This document shows, in pieces, positions 1 through 10,800 of a stretch of DNA of 64,000 nucleotides (the first letter of the stretch is position 1; each line of letters begins with the position of its first letter). The stretch comes from Opisthorchis felineus (lineage: Eukaryota; Platyhelminthes; Trematoda; Opisthorchiida; Opisthorchiidae), in the NCBI GenBank assembly GCA_004794785.1, contig SJOL01008723.1, positions 480,126-544,125 of the forward strand. The letters are read 5' to 3'. Under the pieces are notes generated by a model, which did no database searches, was not told the origin of the DNA, and saw only the letters and a list, made by a program, of their open reading frames with translations. The translations under genes and the position numbers were made by a program.

Positions 1-299
1 GGTTTGCTCAGAATGAGCAAACAGGACATTTTCAGAACAAAGTATGACTTCGGGGACAAATAAAGAGGTTCATGCATTTTACCACCCTCTTGTGTAACAT
101 TCATTCATCCAGGCTTAAGTGTGTGAGTACATCGCGGTGGTAATGGAACAGCCATCCAACAACTTACGACCAGGTTTCCGTGTCGCTGGAAGGCAAGGTA
201 AATGCAGATAGCGGATGGAAAAGAATATCCTACCGTGGTTGCAAAATGGCAAAATTCAGGTACCAAGCAGTACTGGGATGGAAAATCCAATCATAATCT
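1..299. other. Unassigned start of window
   Basis: No gene recognised. It opens with a small perfect inverted repeat (nine-base arms at 2-10 and 14-22, three-base loop). The remainder shows no coding pattern I can support. Confidence 0.4.
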
Positions 300-2265
300 A
301 GAACGATGGTTTGGACAGGTTATGAATATCTGTGCATCGATAGGATAGTTGGTTGTTTTTCAGTATTGCTAATCTGATATTTCCACCGGATCCGACCAAC
401 GCTTCGGAGACACTGATGGTTAAACACCGAGTTTCCGCACAACTACGCGTATGGGCCACATTTCTGGTTCATAAAACAGTATGGATCACCCTTAACGGAT
501 AAACTGAGGTTACACCGGCGCCACAGGTGTCGGTAGTTGGCACAAGCTGTCTTGAGGTTTCAGATTCGAAAAGTGGTCTAATTTCCTGCCAACCCACTCG
601 GACTTATACAGATAAATTTTTATATCAAGTCGATTGGTCTGCAAGTGAGGTTTGGGTTTGATCCCGCTCAATCTTGCAGCAGCACTCTCCGGTTTGAGGG
701 CGTGAAGCACGTACCAAACTGTGGTGGGACTAGGTAGGTTATTTAAACTGACATCTCTGAAGGAGCTGAACCGAGCAGAGCACTATCGTCTGCGTACTGT
801 GTCTGTGACCGGACGCACCAGGAAATATTTTGATTCCCTAGGTATCAGAGGCAGGCGGGGGAGTTTCAAGCAGCACGTCAGTAACAAAGTTAAAAGGGGA
901 TGGTGTGAGAGCGCAGCCTTGTTTCACACTACTGGAAGTGGGGGACTCAGACAACAGCTTGCTGTGTGACCGTATGCGTCCACTGGAGTTTCCGTGCAGT
1001 GTATCTGTAGCGTAAAAGTTTAGAAGCGTCGCCTTTGATCGCTAGGCTCCGCCCTTTTTTTCTCACGAGCGACAGAATAAAAACAATCTTTTGATCAAGA
1101 GAAGTGACCAACGTTAGAAGTTTGTAATATTGGCGCCGTTCAAGAACCTGTCTCACGGCAAAGATATGGCCAATATATCTTCAGCCAAGGCGAAATTCAA
1201 GTTTATTCTCACCAATCTGTCTTTCCCAGTGATCGATCGACCTGCGCGAAATGGTACCAGAGAACACTTTGAATGCTACGGCTGCCAGGGTGGTATTACG
1301 ATGGTTTTAGCACGAACTGGTCGCCCCCTTTTTGGGTCGCTATCCCCGATCCACCGATATGTTTTTGTTCCAAATCTGTATTATGATCATCAGGTTGCTC
1401 ATCAGAGCTTGACCACTTATGAAAGTGTAAGGTGTGGACCAGCCGGCTGAGTGCCTTATGGTAGTGGAGGATTGATATCGCGCGCTGGGTTTCTGATACC
1501 TATGACTGGCTTGTGTCGATATTCTATTCAGGTTTGTTGAGTTCTTCCAGAGAGTATGCTGAAGCAATTTAGCAGATTTTTCTTTGACGTTTTCGGCCCA
1601 GTAAGACGATTCTGCCATCTGTTTCGCATGGTTTCACTGACACCTGTCTTCTTTTTCCGGTCAATCAAATAATCTGAAATGGGACGCAGCTGTTGCATAC
1701 ACTGAAAGCCTTTATCACGTTCTGGATCTTCACATTTTACCGGCGTTCTCTGTTGCTCTTCAGGCCGTCGGTTATCTGGCATTTAGGAGATCGACGTAAG
1801 TCATCGTGGACGATCTGCTGATCATGACAAAATCCAGTGTTCATTGGGTCGAGTCGGATGGCCTGTACAGGCACTTCTAACAGTTGAGAGCATAGCTTCT
1901 TTCACTCGTTTCCATTTAATCACCAACCAGTCTTCGTCAGCAACGCGTCTGCGTTTCCAATGGCTTTCCAGCCATATTTGCTGGATAGTGTTCAGGTACC
2001 GAATCTCACTGAAATTTATGAACAGAAGTGCCCCGTTTCGGCCTTTTGCAGTGCTTATGGAAAGCGAATTGTTAACCGAGGCCGAAGAATGGCACAATCG
2101 GAGTCAATTTGTGTACCTCTAATGGAACGATGATATTTAATTGATGCTTTTCATCGGTAACGATCAAGTGGTCCGCGTCCATGACCTTCTGGTGGTTGGT
2201 CGCCTTCAAGTAACTCGGTGTGGGGGGCTTGTGCTGTCTGTCGGGGCCTATGCTGATATGTAAAA
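300..2265 (-). mobile_element. Non-LTR retrotransposon fragment, copy 1 (5'-truncated, decayed)
   Basis: The sequence runs parallel, block by block, to copy 2 next to it: the stretch near 350-720 matches 2810-3180, 720-960 matches 3180-3420, 1130-1180 matches 3570-3620, and 1800-1920 matches 4230-4370. On the reverse strand the RT box YADD can be read near 795, soon followed by a stop. Homology at the high end stops in the endonuclease region near 2265. No long frame survives, so it is dead. Confidence 0.75.
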
Positions 2266-2279
2266 GGAACACAGTTCAT

Positions 2280-5200
2280 CGCTTTGACCAACACTACGTT
2301 CTTGCTTACATTTCGAACACAATTCAATCCAATTCATCAGCTATAAACCATGTACCATGCGTACATCGGTTCCATGTGCTACAGTTTCGATCACCAGAAA
2401 GTGGGAGTGTGGGACATACAACCAAGAATTGGAGGCGATGGCATGTTCAGTTAGTTGGCAAACTGGACAGCTACGCACTGAAGGCGATAGCTCTGATACA
2501 CGAGCACCACTGACTGCGCCATTGAGCCATATCTGTCAGTGTCATTAACCATTGGTAAGTTGAGTCCCATGGTCCCCATCCATGGAGGCGGCAGTTGCCT
2601 ACCCGACTCAGTTTACTGGTTCGTGTTTTCATACTTCTTTGCCAGGTCGTACACTGTCCACCTCTCGGTCGCTTCCACTCAGCACACGGCTGGGCGAAAA
2701 GATCTCTCCGAGGCAGACGGTGCTCTGACATACGGATTACATGTCCTAATCATAGCCTATGAAGCGTGAATAATTGATCTGTCGCGGGATAGTTCCTTCT
2801 TTCTAAAACCACCTGGTGTGCCTCAGCATTGTTAATCCGGTGTTCCCACCAGACCCGACCAATGCTTCGAGTACACCAACAGCTTTTGTTCGTCCTGTGC
2901 GCGTGGATGCCACGTTTCTGATGCATAAATCAGTATGGACCGCTGTATAAACTCTGCCCTTAAGAGAAAACTGAAGTCACGTCAGCGGGTTGGGCTTTCT
3001 CATTCGAGAGGTAATCTCATCTCCAGGCTGTCCCCCGGAACCTGTACAACATCGCAAGGAAACAAATTTGTCTGCCACGTCAATTGGATCGTCTGCAAGC
3101 ATGGGGTTTGGGTTTGATCCCACCCACTCTTGTAGGAGCACTTTAAACTTTGCAGGTGTGAATCGTATGCCAAACCGTGCGGCAGAATTACTTAGGTTAT
3201 TTAAAATGGTTTGCATTTCTGAGGGATCGGAACTAAGGAGAGCAATATCGTCCGCGTACTCGATATCTGTGAGCAAACGTCCCGGGAACATTTAGACCTC
3301 CGAGGTTTCAGAGGCAGGCAGAGAAATTCTATGCATCATATCAACAAAGTTGAAGAGGAAAGGTGAAAGAGGACAGGCCTGTCTTAAACCATTGGATGTG
3401 GTGAACTCAGACGAAGCTTGCCGTATACTCGTACCCGTCCACAGGAGTTCGCATACAGTGCCCTCATAAGAGATATAACTTTGGAAGGGACACTCTTGGT
3501 GGCCAGACAACGTCAAAGCTTTTGACGATCGACAGAGTAAAAAGCAGCGTGAGACGTTTGAAAGAGTATTGCTGTTCAAAAACTTGTCTCAACGTAAAGA
3601 TATGGTCTATGGTTTCCCGGTGAGGATGAAACCCCGCTTGATTCCCACGAGCTTGTGTCTCCCAACCAACCTGTCCAAAATAATGCCACAGAGCACTGTG
3701 GGGGCCGTGGATACCAGGCTTGTGCCATGACGGTTTTCGCATGACGCTCTTGCGCCCTTGTTGAAGACTGATATGACGGTCGAGGAGCTCCATTCCACTG
3801 GTATTCTGTTTCCATTCCAAATCTTCCACAGTATGGTCGTCAGGCCGTTCACCAGGACCTCACCACATTTTAGGAGTGCAGAGTGCAGGCCATCCGGACT
3901 AAGCGCCTTGTTGCATTGAAGGACTGATATCTCACGCTAGATTTTGATTGATGGCGGACTGACCTTGAGGTCCATTCAGGCCGACGGGTTCTTGCAGAGG
4001 TTGTGTTGAAGGAGAGCAGCTGAAATGTTCTTTCAATTGTTTAGTCCCTCGCTCAAGACGACGATTTTGCGGGTGAAATACCGCTCCGTCTTTTTCGCAT
4101 ACCGTTTTGCTGACACTTATCTTCTTTTGGTCGGTTGATCGAGTCAACTTCTCCTGGGCCTTCGTAATAATCCAGCATTCTTTCATTCTTCATGATCCTG
4201 ATTATCAGGTATTTGAGGGATCTGCGTGCGCCATCACAGTCGCTGGTTACTGGTATGGCCTTTCTGTCGACAATAAGATGTGCTGATCTCGAGGATATCC
4301 ACTGTTCATTTAGTTAAGTCGGATGGCTTGGATAAACGGCTCTGAAAGCTGACAGCATTGCTTCTTTAACTCGCTCCCATTCAACCTCGAAGCAACCTTC
4401 GCCATTCGTACGACTGCGTTTCCAGTAGCTTTCTAGCCAGGCCAGCGGGATGCTCTTCAGCTACTGAAACTTGTCGAAGTTGATGAACGGAGCTGCTCTC
4501 TTTCGGCACGCATATTGCTGACGGAAAGCGAATTGCTAACCGGGCCCACACGGTGGCGTGACCAGGGTCAAGTTGCCTACCCCAGAAGGAACGACAATTT
4601 TTAATTGAGGCTCTCCATCGGTAACTGATAGCCGCATGGTCCAACTGAGTCCATGACTGTCTTGTGCTTGGTGGCCTCCAATTAACTCGGCATCAGCGTT
4701 TGTTTTGTAAGTTCGTACTGGCCAGGAACAGACGATGATCTGCACACAGCTGAAGCAGTCGCTCCCCATTATCCCTAAGTTGAGCACTGACTCCTAATCT
4801 ACCACATAATTGGGCTTCTTCTGGGTTTAGTCGTTCTATTTTGGCATTTATATCACCCGCCAGGATTACTGTGTCTGTCCTTCTTGCCGACCGAAGCAGT
4901 CGTGACAGATCTTGATGAACCTTGTCCTTCTCATTCTCAGAACTGCAGTCTGTCAGGGCGTATGCTGATACGACAAAAACATCGTTTGTCACATCGACCT
5001 GCTTTGGTCCTAATTGAGCCAGACAACCACACAGTGCGGAAACGATTGTTTACTGGGATCCAGTCCAGTAAAACGCTTTCAGCCTTGGGGCTGAGTGCCA
5101 CTCGCACACCGTAGATACCACGCGCCATTGCACCTAGATCACCAGGTACCCGAAGATGTGGAATATCTGAGCTCGCCCTAAGCGGCTTGAGGTTCACGAC

Positions 5201-5850
5201 CGAAATGGGGTCTTGTATGCGTTTTTCGTAAACACAACATACATTGACAGAGAGACGAAGCAAAGTTTCAGCAGGATGTGCCTGTTACCCGATTTGACAG
5301 AGTGCGGACATTGAAGGCTGCAACGTGGTCCAGATCTCTTGAGGTTAGTAAGTGATTATGTTGGTTTATTTTTCTGGGTGATAGTTTAGGCAGGGAACCA
5401 TAGCTAGGGAACTGGCAGATGGGTTGATCGTGCTGCATCATTCGATGGGTAGAGAGGGGGTGTGACGGATGGCCGGTGAGTGAAGAGATGCAAAGGCGAA
5501 TGATACTTCCCGGTCGTCTAAGTCAAAGAAGGGGGTTTGGTTGAGGTACCCCACCCTGTGCCTTTGACTCAAAAGCCTGACCCACAAGGCAGTGAGATGA
5601 TATTTGTTTTTTTTTGGGAACCCTTCCGCTAGCTTCTGACTCAAAATTATGAATCGTCTTACTGCCTCCGCACTCCTCTTTACCTGCAGACCGCCTCGCA
5701 ATACGATTTTTCGCAGTAAGGGTATCACTGTTCTTCATCGGGCTGCTCACCGTTAACCTTCCTGTCCTAGCTGAACCCTTAGGAACTGAGTTCCAGCCAG
5801 TATAGCCCACAGGATCAGTGCAGCTCAGTAGCCCGACCACCACTATAAGT
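2280..5850 (-). mobile_element. Non-LTR (RTE/CR1-type) retrotransposon, copy 2, most complete
   Basis: From the 5' side (high coordinates): a leader region at 5264-5850; an apurinic endonuclease region at 4381-5263, including SVVNL and the GDINAKI motif; a linker; reverse transcriptase at 2977-3850 with QAGF and RQACPLSPFLF motifs in different frames and EYADDIALL at about 3247-3261; and a C-terminal segment at 2471-2731 (GWGPWDS, DMAQWRSQW). The parts sit in different frames, so it is frameshifted and inactive. Both ends are approximate. Confidence 0.82.
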
Positions 5851-6789
5851 TGGCAGCTTTTGGTCGGGCCACACTCATCATCGGTATTCCGTCTGCATCT
5901 ATTATGTTCTATCCGAGATTTCAGATATCTCGGGCAATACTCATGTTGATGAATGAGGTATCCCAGGCCGCTGTCATCGGTGCAGGATTTTGCATCAGCA
6001 CATTAGACCAATTCACTTATTTGCAACCCCTTGCTGACCTTTACCAGTTCCGCGTCATACCTAGCAACCATGTACTCAATCCTTTGACGATTTGTAGGCT
6101 CTTCAGCTGTTTTCCGTTAGTTTGACTTTTGTTGATCCAAGGCGTCTCGGAACCCACAGAACGGTAAAGGTTGGCCAAAATAGAAGTTATTATTCGAACA
6201 ATCAGAATGAAACAAAACACAGGCACATTTGCGAGAAAACAGTCAATTGCGTTTGCATCCAGTTAAATCAATCATAAAGCATACGAAACATAAACATCCT
6301 GGAAAGGCACTTTCGACTTTAAAAGATTCATAAAGTGATATATTACGAATATTGTGGACTTTGTTGCATTTGTCGATAAGCAAAGTGACAGTAGACCCTA
6401 AATTGAACAATGAAGAATTGTCGTAGCATGTTGTTAACAGTTGTAATTGAGTAGACTGGGTTCCGGTTTTTGTTCACATTTCGCGATGACATCCAGGTTG
6501 ACTGTCTGGACAGACGCATGTTCGCGAGTGTTGACCTTCTCCTGGTAAACAGAAGTGGCGACATCGACCATTTGAATAGGTGCACGCGTTACTCATTCCT
6601 GATAAGAAGGGAAGTAAAACGCCCAAACTCTCAACATGAATTTATCTGTATTATTTTTGACGAACTTCTCATGCACTAGCAATGTTGGGTCAGGTACAGT
6701 AATCCCCCAATGAACCAACTGTGCAGCAAAAATCTTTCTTGAAAGGTAATCTTTCTCGAGGAACATAATTATCTTTCATTACAATACTT
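5851..6789. other. Gene-free stretch 3' of the LY gene
   Basis: No exon, RNA or repeat recognised with confidence. The first 300 bases could be the 5' leader of retrotransposon copy 2. The 3' end of the EGF-Ig-LY gene could lie here, but I found no LY or cysteine-rich reading. Confidence 0.3.
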
Positions 6790-7020
6790 TCTCTGCAGGA
6801 CAACTCTGGAATTATTCGTTTGGAGGCAGCTGAAACAACACGCTGACGACATATTACACAACTGACCAATACTCCAGTCGTCCTGCTCTCCAGGTTATTT
6901 GTACTGCTTAATCCATACTGGAGAGTAAGATGACTGGAGTATTGGCCAGTGGCTTACCACGTCCTCTATGTGTTTTTCAGCGGGCCATAGCCGAATAATT
7001 CCAGAGTCGTCCTGTAGAGA
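6790..7020. repeat. Long imperfect foldback (inverted repeat)
   Basis: The left arm (about 6790-6895) is the reverse complement of the right arm (about 6912-7020) over some 100 bases, with a loop of about 20. The outer ends read TCTCTGCAGGACAACTCTGG and, on the other strand, TCTCTACAGGACGACTCTGG. The inner ends share CCAATACTCCAGTC. It could form a long hairpin, and could be a foldback/MITE-type element or an inverted duplication of an exon. Confidence 0.8.
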
Positions 7021-7094
7021 GTGCTATAATGGAAGGTTATTCTGTTCCTCGAGAGGTTTTTACTTCCAAGAAGGGCTTTGGACTCAGCTATATT

Positions 7095-7420
7095 TGTAAA
7101 GTGTCAAGGCTGCTCAGTTGGTTAGAGCGCGAACTTACCGGCCGAGTGGTCAGTGGTTCAGAAGTAACCTCAACATCTCGACTGTTCCTGTCTAGGCTTG
7201 GAAAAACTGGTAGTATCTCAGCCCTCGGGCGTCTTACGGATTTCGTGGCCGCTAGGCACCGGAACGGTGTTGCAGCTGGACGATTATTATTATCATCGAG
7301 TATCGATGCTTTTACACCAGGCAGAAAATTCCTATTCGCTTTGCTCAAAGCTTTGCAATCTGTTCAGTTCACCTGTTTTGTGAGATTTGAACCTAACGGG
7401 GCCCGTTGAGGCCTGTGACC
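7095..7420 (+). repeat. tRNA-derived SINE candidate
   Basis: The stretch contains GCTCAGTTGGTTAGAGC at about 7111-7127, identical to a classic tRNA D-arm/A-box. About 45 bases later comes GTGGTTCAGAAGT, a degenerate B-box. This is the layout of an RNA polymerase III promoter in a tRNA-derived SINE; the tRNA body is not intact enough to be a tRNA gene. The 3' limit is a guess. An open frame runs through it but shows no known domain. Confidence 0.6.
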
Positions 7421-7758
7421 TTTTGCTTCAACTATTGCCTGAGTCTTGATTAAAATGAGGAGGGAGGTTCTCCCGCAGCTGCAGTTTCATCATTCCTATG
7501 GCCCAACACGTAAATATTAAGACTCGAGGATATAAATGAATGCTTTCTCGCTTGAGAATATGTTTTCCGCAAGGGTTTCATCCTGTCATGTTTTCCGTAA
7601 TGTAAAGAAATGTAATGAAACTGGGGACTTGACAGAACTTTCTATATTGGTTTTATATTGAAGTTCTCCAAGTCAAAAATTCGTCACTACTTTCACGTTA
7701 GTTTTCGGCCAAGTTTCGCCATTTGTAGCATTGCCAGTAAAATTTCAGAGCCACTTAC

Positions 7759-7862
7759 CAGGATTGCATACGGCCAGGGTGGCAATGGATTGGAAGCGAT
7801 TTGAACAACACACCAGACGGACATGTACGCGTCTAGCGGGGTTAGCAGAGTAATAGACAGGT
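7759..7862 (-). CDS. Exon 32: LY propeller blade
   Basis: Strong acceptor CTTTCCTTCCACAG, phase 2 start, giving KPVYYSANPARRVHV, then IATLAVCNP and a GGTAAGT donor in phase 1. VYYSANP matches the YWTD strand. The 136 bp intron upstream is short. A following exon is expected, because the propeller is incomplete and the frame stays open through the donor, but I could not identify it with confidence. Confidence 0.78.
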
Positions 7863-10800
7863 CTGTGGAAGGAAAGAGAGAGGATTGGATCGAGTTGTTA
7901 CTGATGGTTGAAAGGAAATTGTCAGCTCCATTTCAAAACGTCGGTTTGTGGTACGCATAAAACTTGGAATGCTCATCAACACGCATCCTTTGACTCACTT
8001 GGAGGCGTCTGTCCAGAGGACAGTTCCACGATGGTGAACCAAACCCCACGATGGTTCCTCTGTTGGATTGAATTGTCTCAGTCGTTCCTGCATTATGACA
8101 GAGCGACCATCCTCACTGAGCCGCGCACAATGCATCTCGGTGGCCAGAGCGAACACGTTCGTGATGGACCGTTGAATCCAGCATAGTCTTCCGGCAGATT
8201 TGTCCATGTCGTCGTAAGATGGAGAGAGACTTAGAGCGAGAGGTTCTCCGTTCAACTGAAGCAACTGCCTCTCATTCTCACCAGCCATCGAAGCGACTTG
8301 TATTGTTCCATTTGGCATCCACCCATCGGTGAATGCTGCCCAATATAGTAACCTGCGTGTTGTAAAATTTAATTTGTTGATGTTCGCAGAGAAACGAACG
8401 TTGCACCAACTGTAATTGATGCATAGCGTTCTGAAAAACATCTGAATGGCGATGATAGAACACCGTGTTGAGTTAGTGGCAGAGATAGTGTTCAGTAACA
8501 CTTTTGGGGATAAGGCGTTGGGGATATAAGGCGTTCACGTGATGCCAGTTAGGCAAGTGAGCTGATTTGTATTCGGCTGCCACTGCACCTGATAGCCGGG
8601 ATCTAGCAAGGACAATAAGCATAGTGTGCAGCGACGATGATAATGACTGCTTAGAAATGAGTAGTTAGTGGGTGCACCAAATTTGGAACGGTGGTTTGCG
8701 ATGCAAAAGGATGAATTTAGTGGACTATTAGAAAGAAGGGTGAAAGTGTGAAGAATTCTAACTACTTGAGTCATGGTGTAAATAGTAGTGTCCATAACTG
8801 ATGTTGCGTATGCTCGCACGGTAGTTTTTTCATCTATCTTCGAGATAGAAGTGTCGATGCGAAAACTGAGGCACGACAGTGGAGCGACCTGATGTACACA
8901 TAAGCAAACTCGTTCAAGGTCAACTGTCCGTGCCAGTTTTACTCTTCTTTCCACAGATCAAAAGCAGCACACTAATTTCCCTTCAGATAGAAATTCCCAC
9001 ACAAAAGAATGATTCTGGCCAGTCCCATATACAAATATGTCGTGATAATGTGCACAAAAACCAACATTTCGTGAAAAATTTCAACTGGATCCTAGAAAGT
9101 GGAGTACGAAGATAGGCATTGGAGGTAATTATTTACATCTGTTATGGAAGTTGAGTCACAAACAAGTGAGGTCACAGCATAATCATCAGCTGATGTTGAC
9201 GCACATAACACAAGGCCAAACAAACACGCAGAAGGTTGCAACGTGGGACGTCAAGTAGGTCCAACCCCATCATGCAAACAGTCAGGATTATTTGTTTCTG
9301 GTTATAATACTCACTCGGAAATTAGGAGGTTGTTAACAGGAAGCTCAGGGAAATCCCCCATTTGTGCTATTCTAAGGATCCACTAATTTTCTTCATCCCT
9401 TTTAGTATTTCGAAATACTGAATCCACTTTATCCATCTCATTAGAACCGACATTAGACAGTTGCCGCGATATGTTAACAGTTCTTTCACTCTCTCCATTT
9501 TCAGAAGAACATTTGAAGAACATACGAATTGCACGAATAAAAAATACAAACAATTTAGAGCTGATACTGCTCGGTTGATCTCTGCGAGTTACTTGATCAG
9601 TACCGAGGTAACCGAAACGTTTGATGAAACTGTTTTATCTTACATAGTTCGGGGGGTTGCTTTGATCTGTAGCGTTTCGCCTAGCGCTAAAACCTTGGAG
9701 TTGGGGGCGCTGGGGCTGGTAAACACTTCATTTTACAGAGAGAAAAGACTACACGGCCCGGATTAGCTAGAGCATCGTGAGGAATTTTCGAAGAAGACCG
9801 TGTTGAAATCCGCTTATCCAGAGCGCTTTAGCGAAATCTCCTGTGGTTTTTACAATTTGCTGAGGGATTGACACGGAATAATACTTGCACATAGAGTAGA
9901 ATAGCTTAACAACAGATGGACAAGAGGAACTGCCTCCCTAAAATGACTCGATGTTCATTTGGGATCATTACTTTGTAGGTCCGGAACACAGGAGAGTAGG
10001 GAGACTAAATTGCACCATATTTCCCGTTCAACTGTGGCAAGAAAGAATGTCGGCCAAATGTGGCGCCTACCTGATAAGCCCCAAAAAGAGCGAAACCTGT
10101 CCGGGTTGTCGAAGAGTTTTCAGCAACCTTAGGAGTACTGTGTTACGTCCAGACAACAACATATTGCAATATCTCGAACATCCTAGCAACTGAAACATGA
10201 GGCTGCCTAGTGTAGCACATTCAGTTGAAGCGGACTATCATAAACGAGAGATTTAGCTGGATTATGTTGAGTCTCCTATCAAGAACGAATTTGTATGCAA
10301 ATGACAGTATCTGTCGAAAATGCCTCGGTTAATAGTCTATTTCAAGAATGAGCTTGTTGGTGAGATTGCCACCTCCGAGCCTCAGTGTCATTGCGCTTCT
10401 GGACAGGTGATTAGCTGGTCAGAACGGATTCATCAGCACCGGTTGCCGGAGGACTGTCTGTGAATTGCGTGATAGATTTCATAATTGTAGTTGGACGACG
10501 ACTGACAGAATATAAATTGTTTGTAGGTGGCTGTGGAATTCACATTCACATCACTCTCGTTTGAACAGCCGTCTTCCTGTCCTGGGGGAAGCAGTAAATG
10601 TGAGTTCCGCTCTTATTAGAGCTCGCCATCATTGCCAAGTCAAGGTTTAAACTCCGGACATCTGACATACGAGGTGAGTGTGTAACCACTACTCCACCAA
10701 CACACGATGGACACATCTGAATTTCCACGTCTGAACAGACGAACGTGTTCATGCTTGAGCGATGTGATTAGTTCGACGAACGAAAGTTTAGATTTTTAAT

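Noticed and set aside
5438..5843. Two overlapping minus-strand frames of 96 and 106 residues
   Set aside because: They lie upstream of the endonuclease region of retrotransposon copy 2 and are best explained as its leader, not a separate gene.
9660..9760. Minus-strand GGCGAAACGC near tRNA-like GC-rich sequence
   Set aside because: No CTGATGA box at the right distance and no tRNA boxes.
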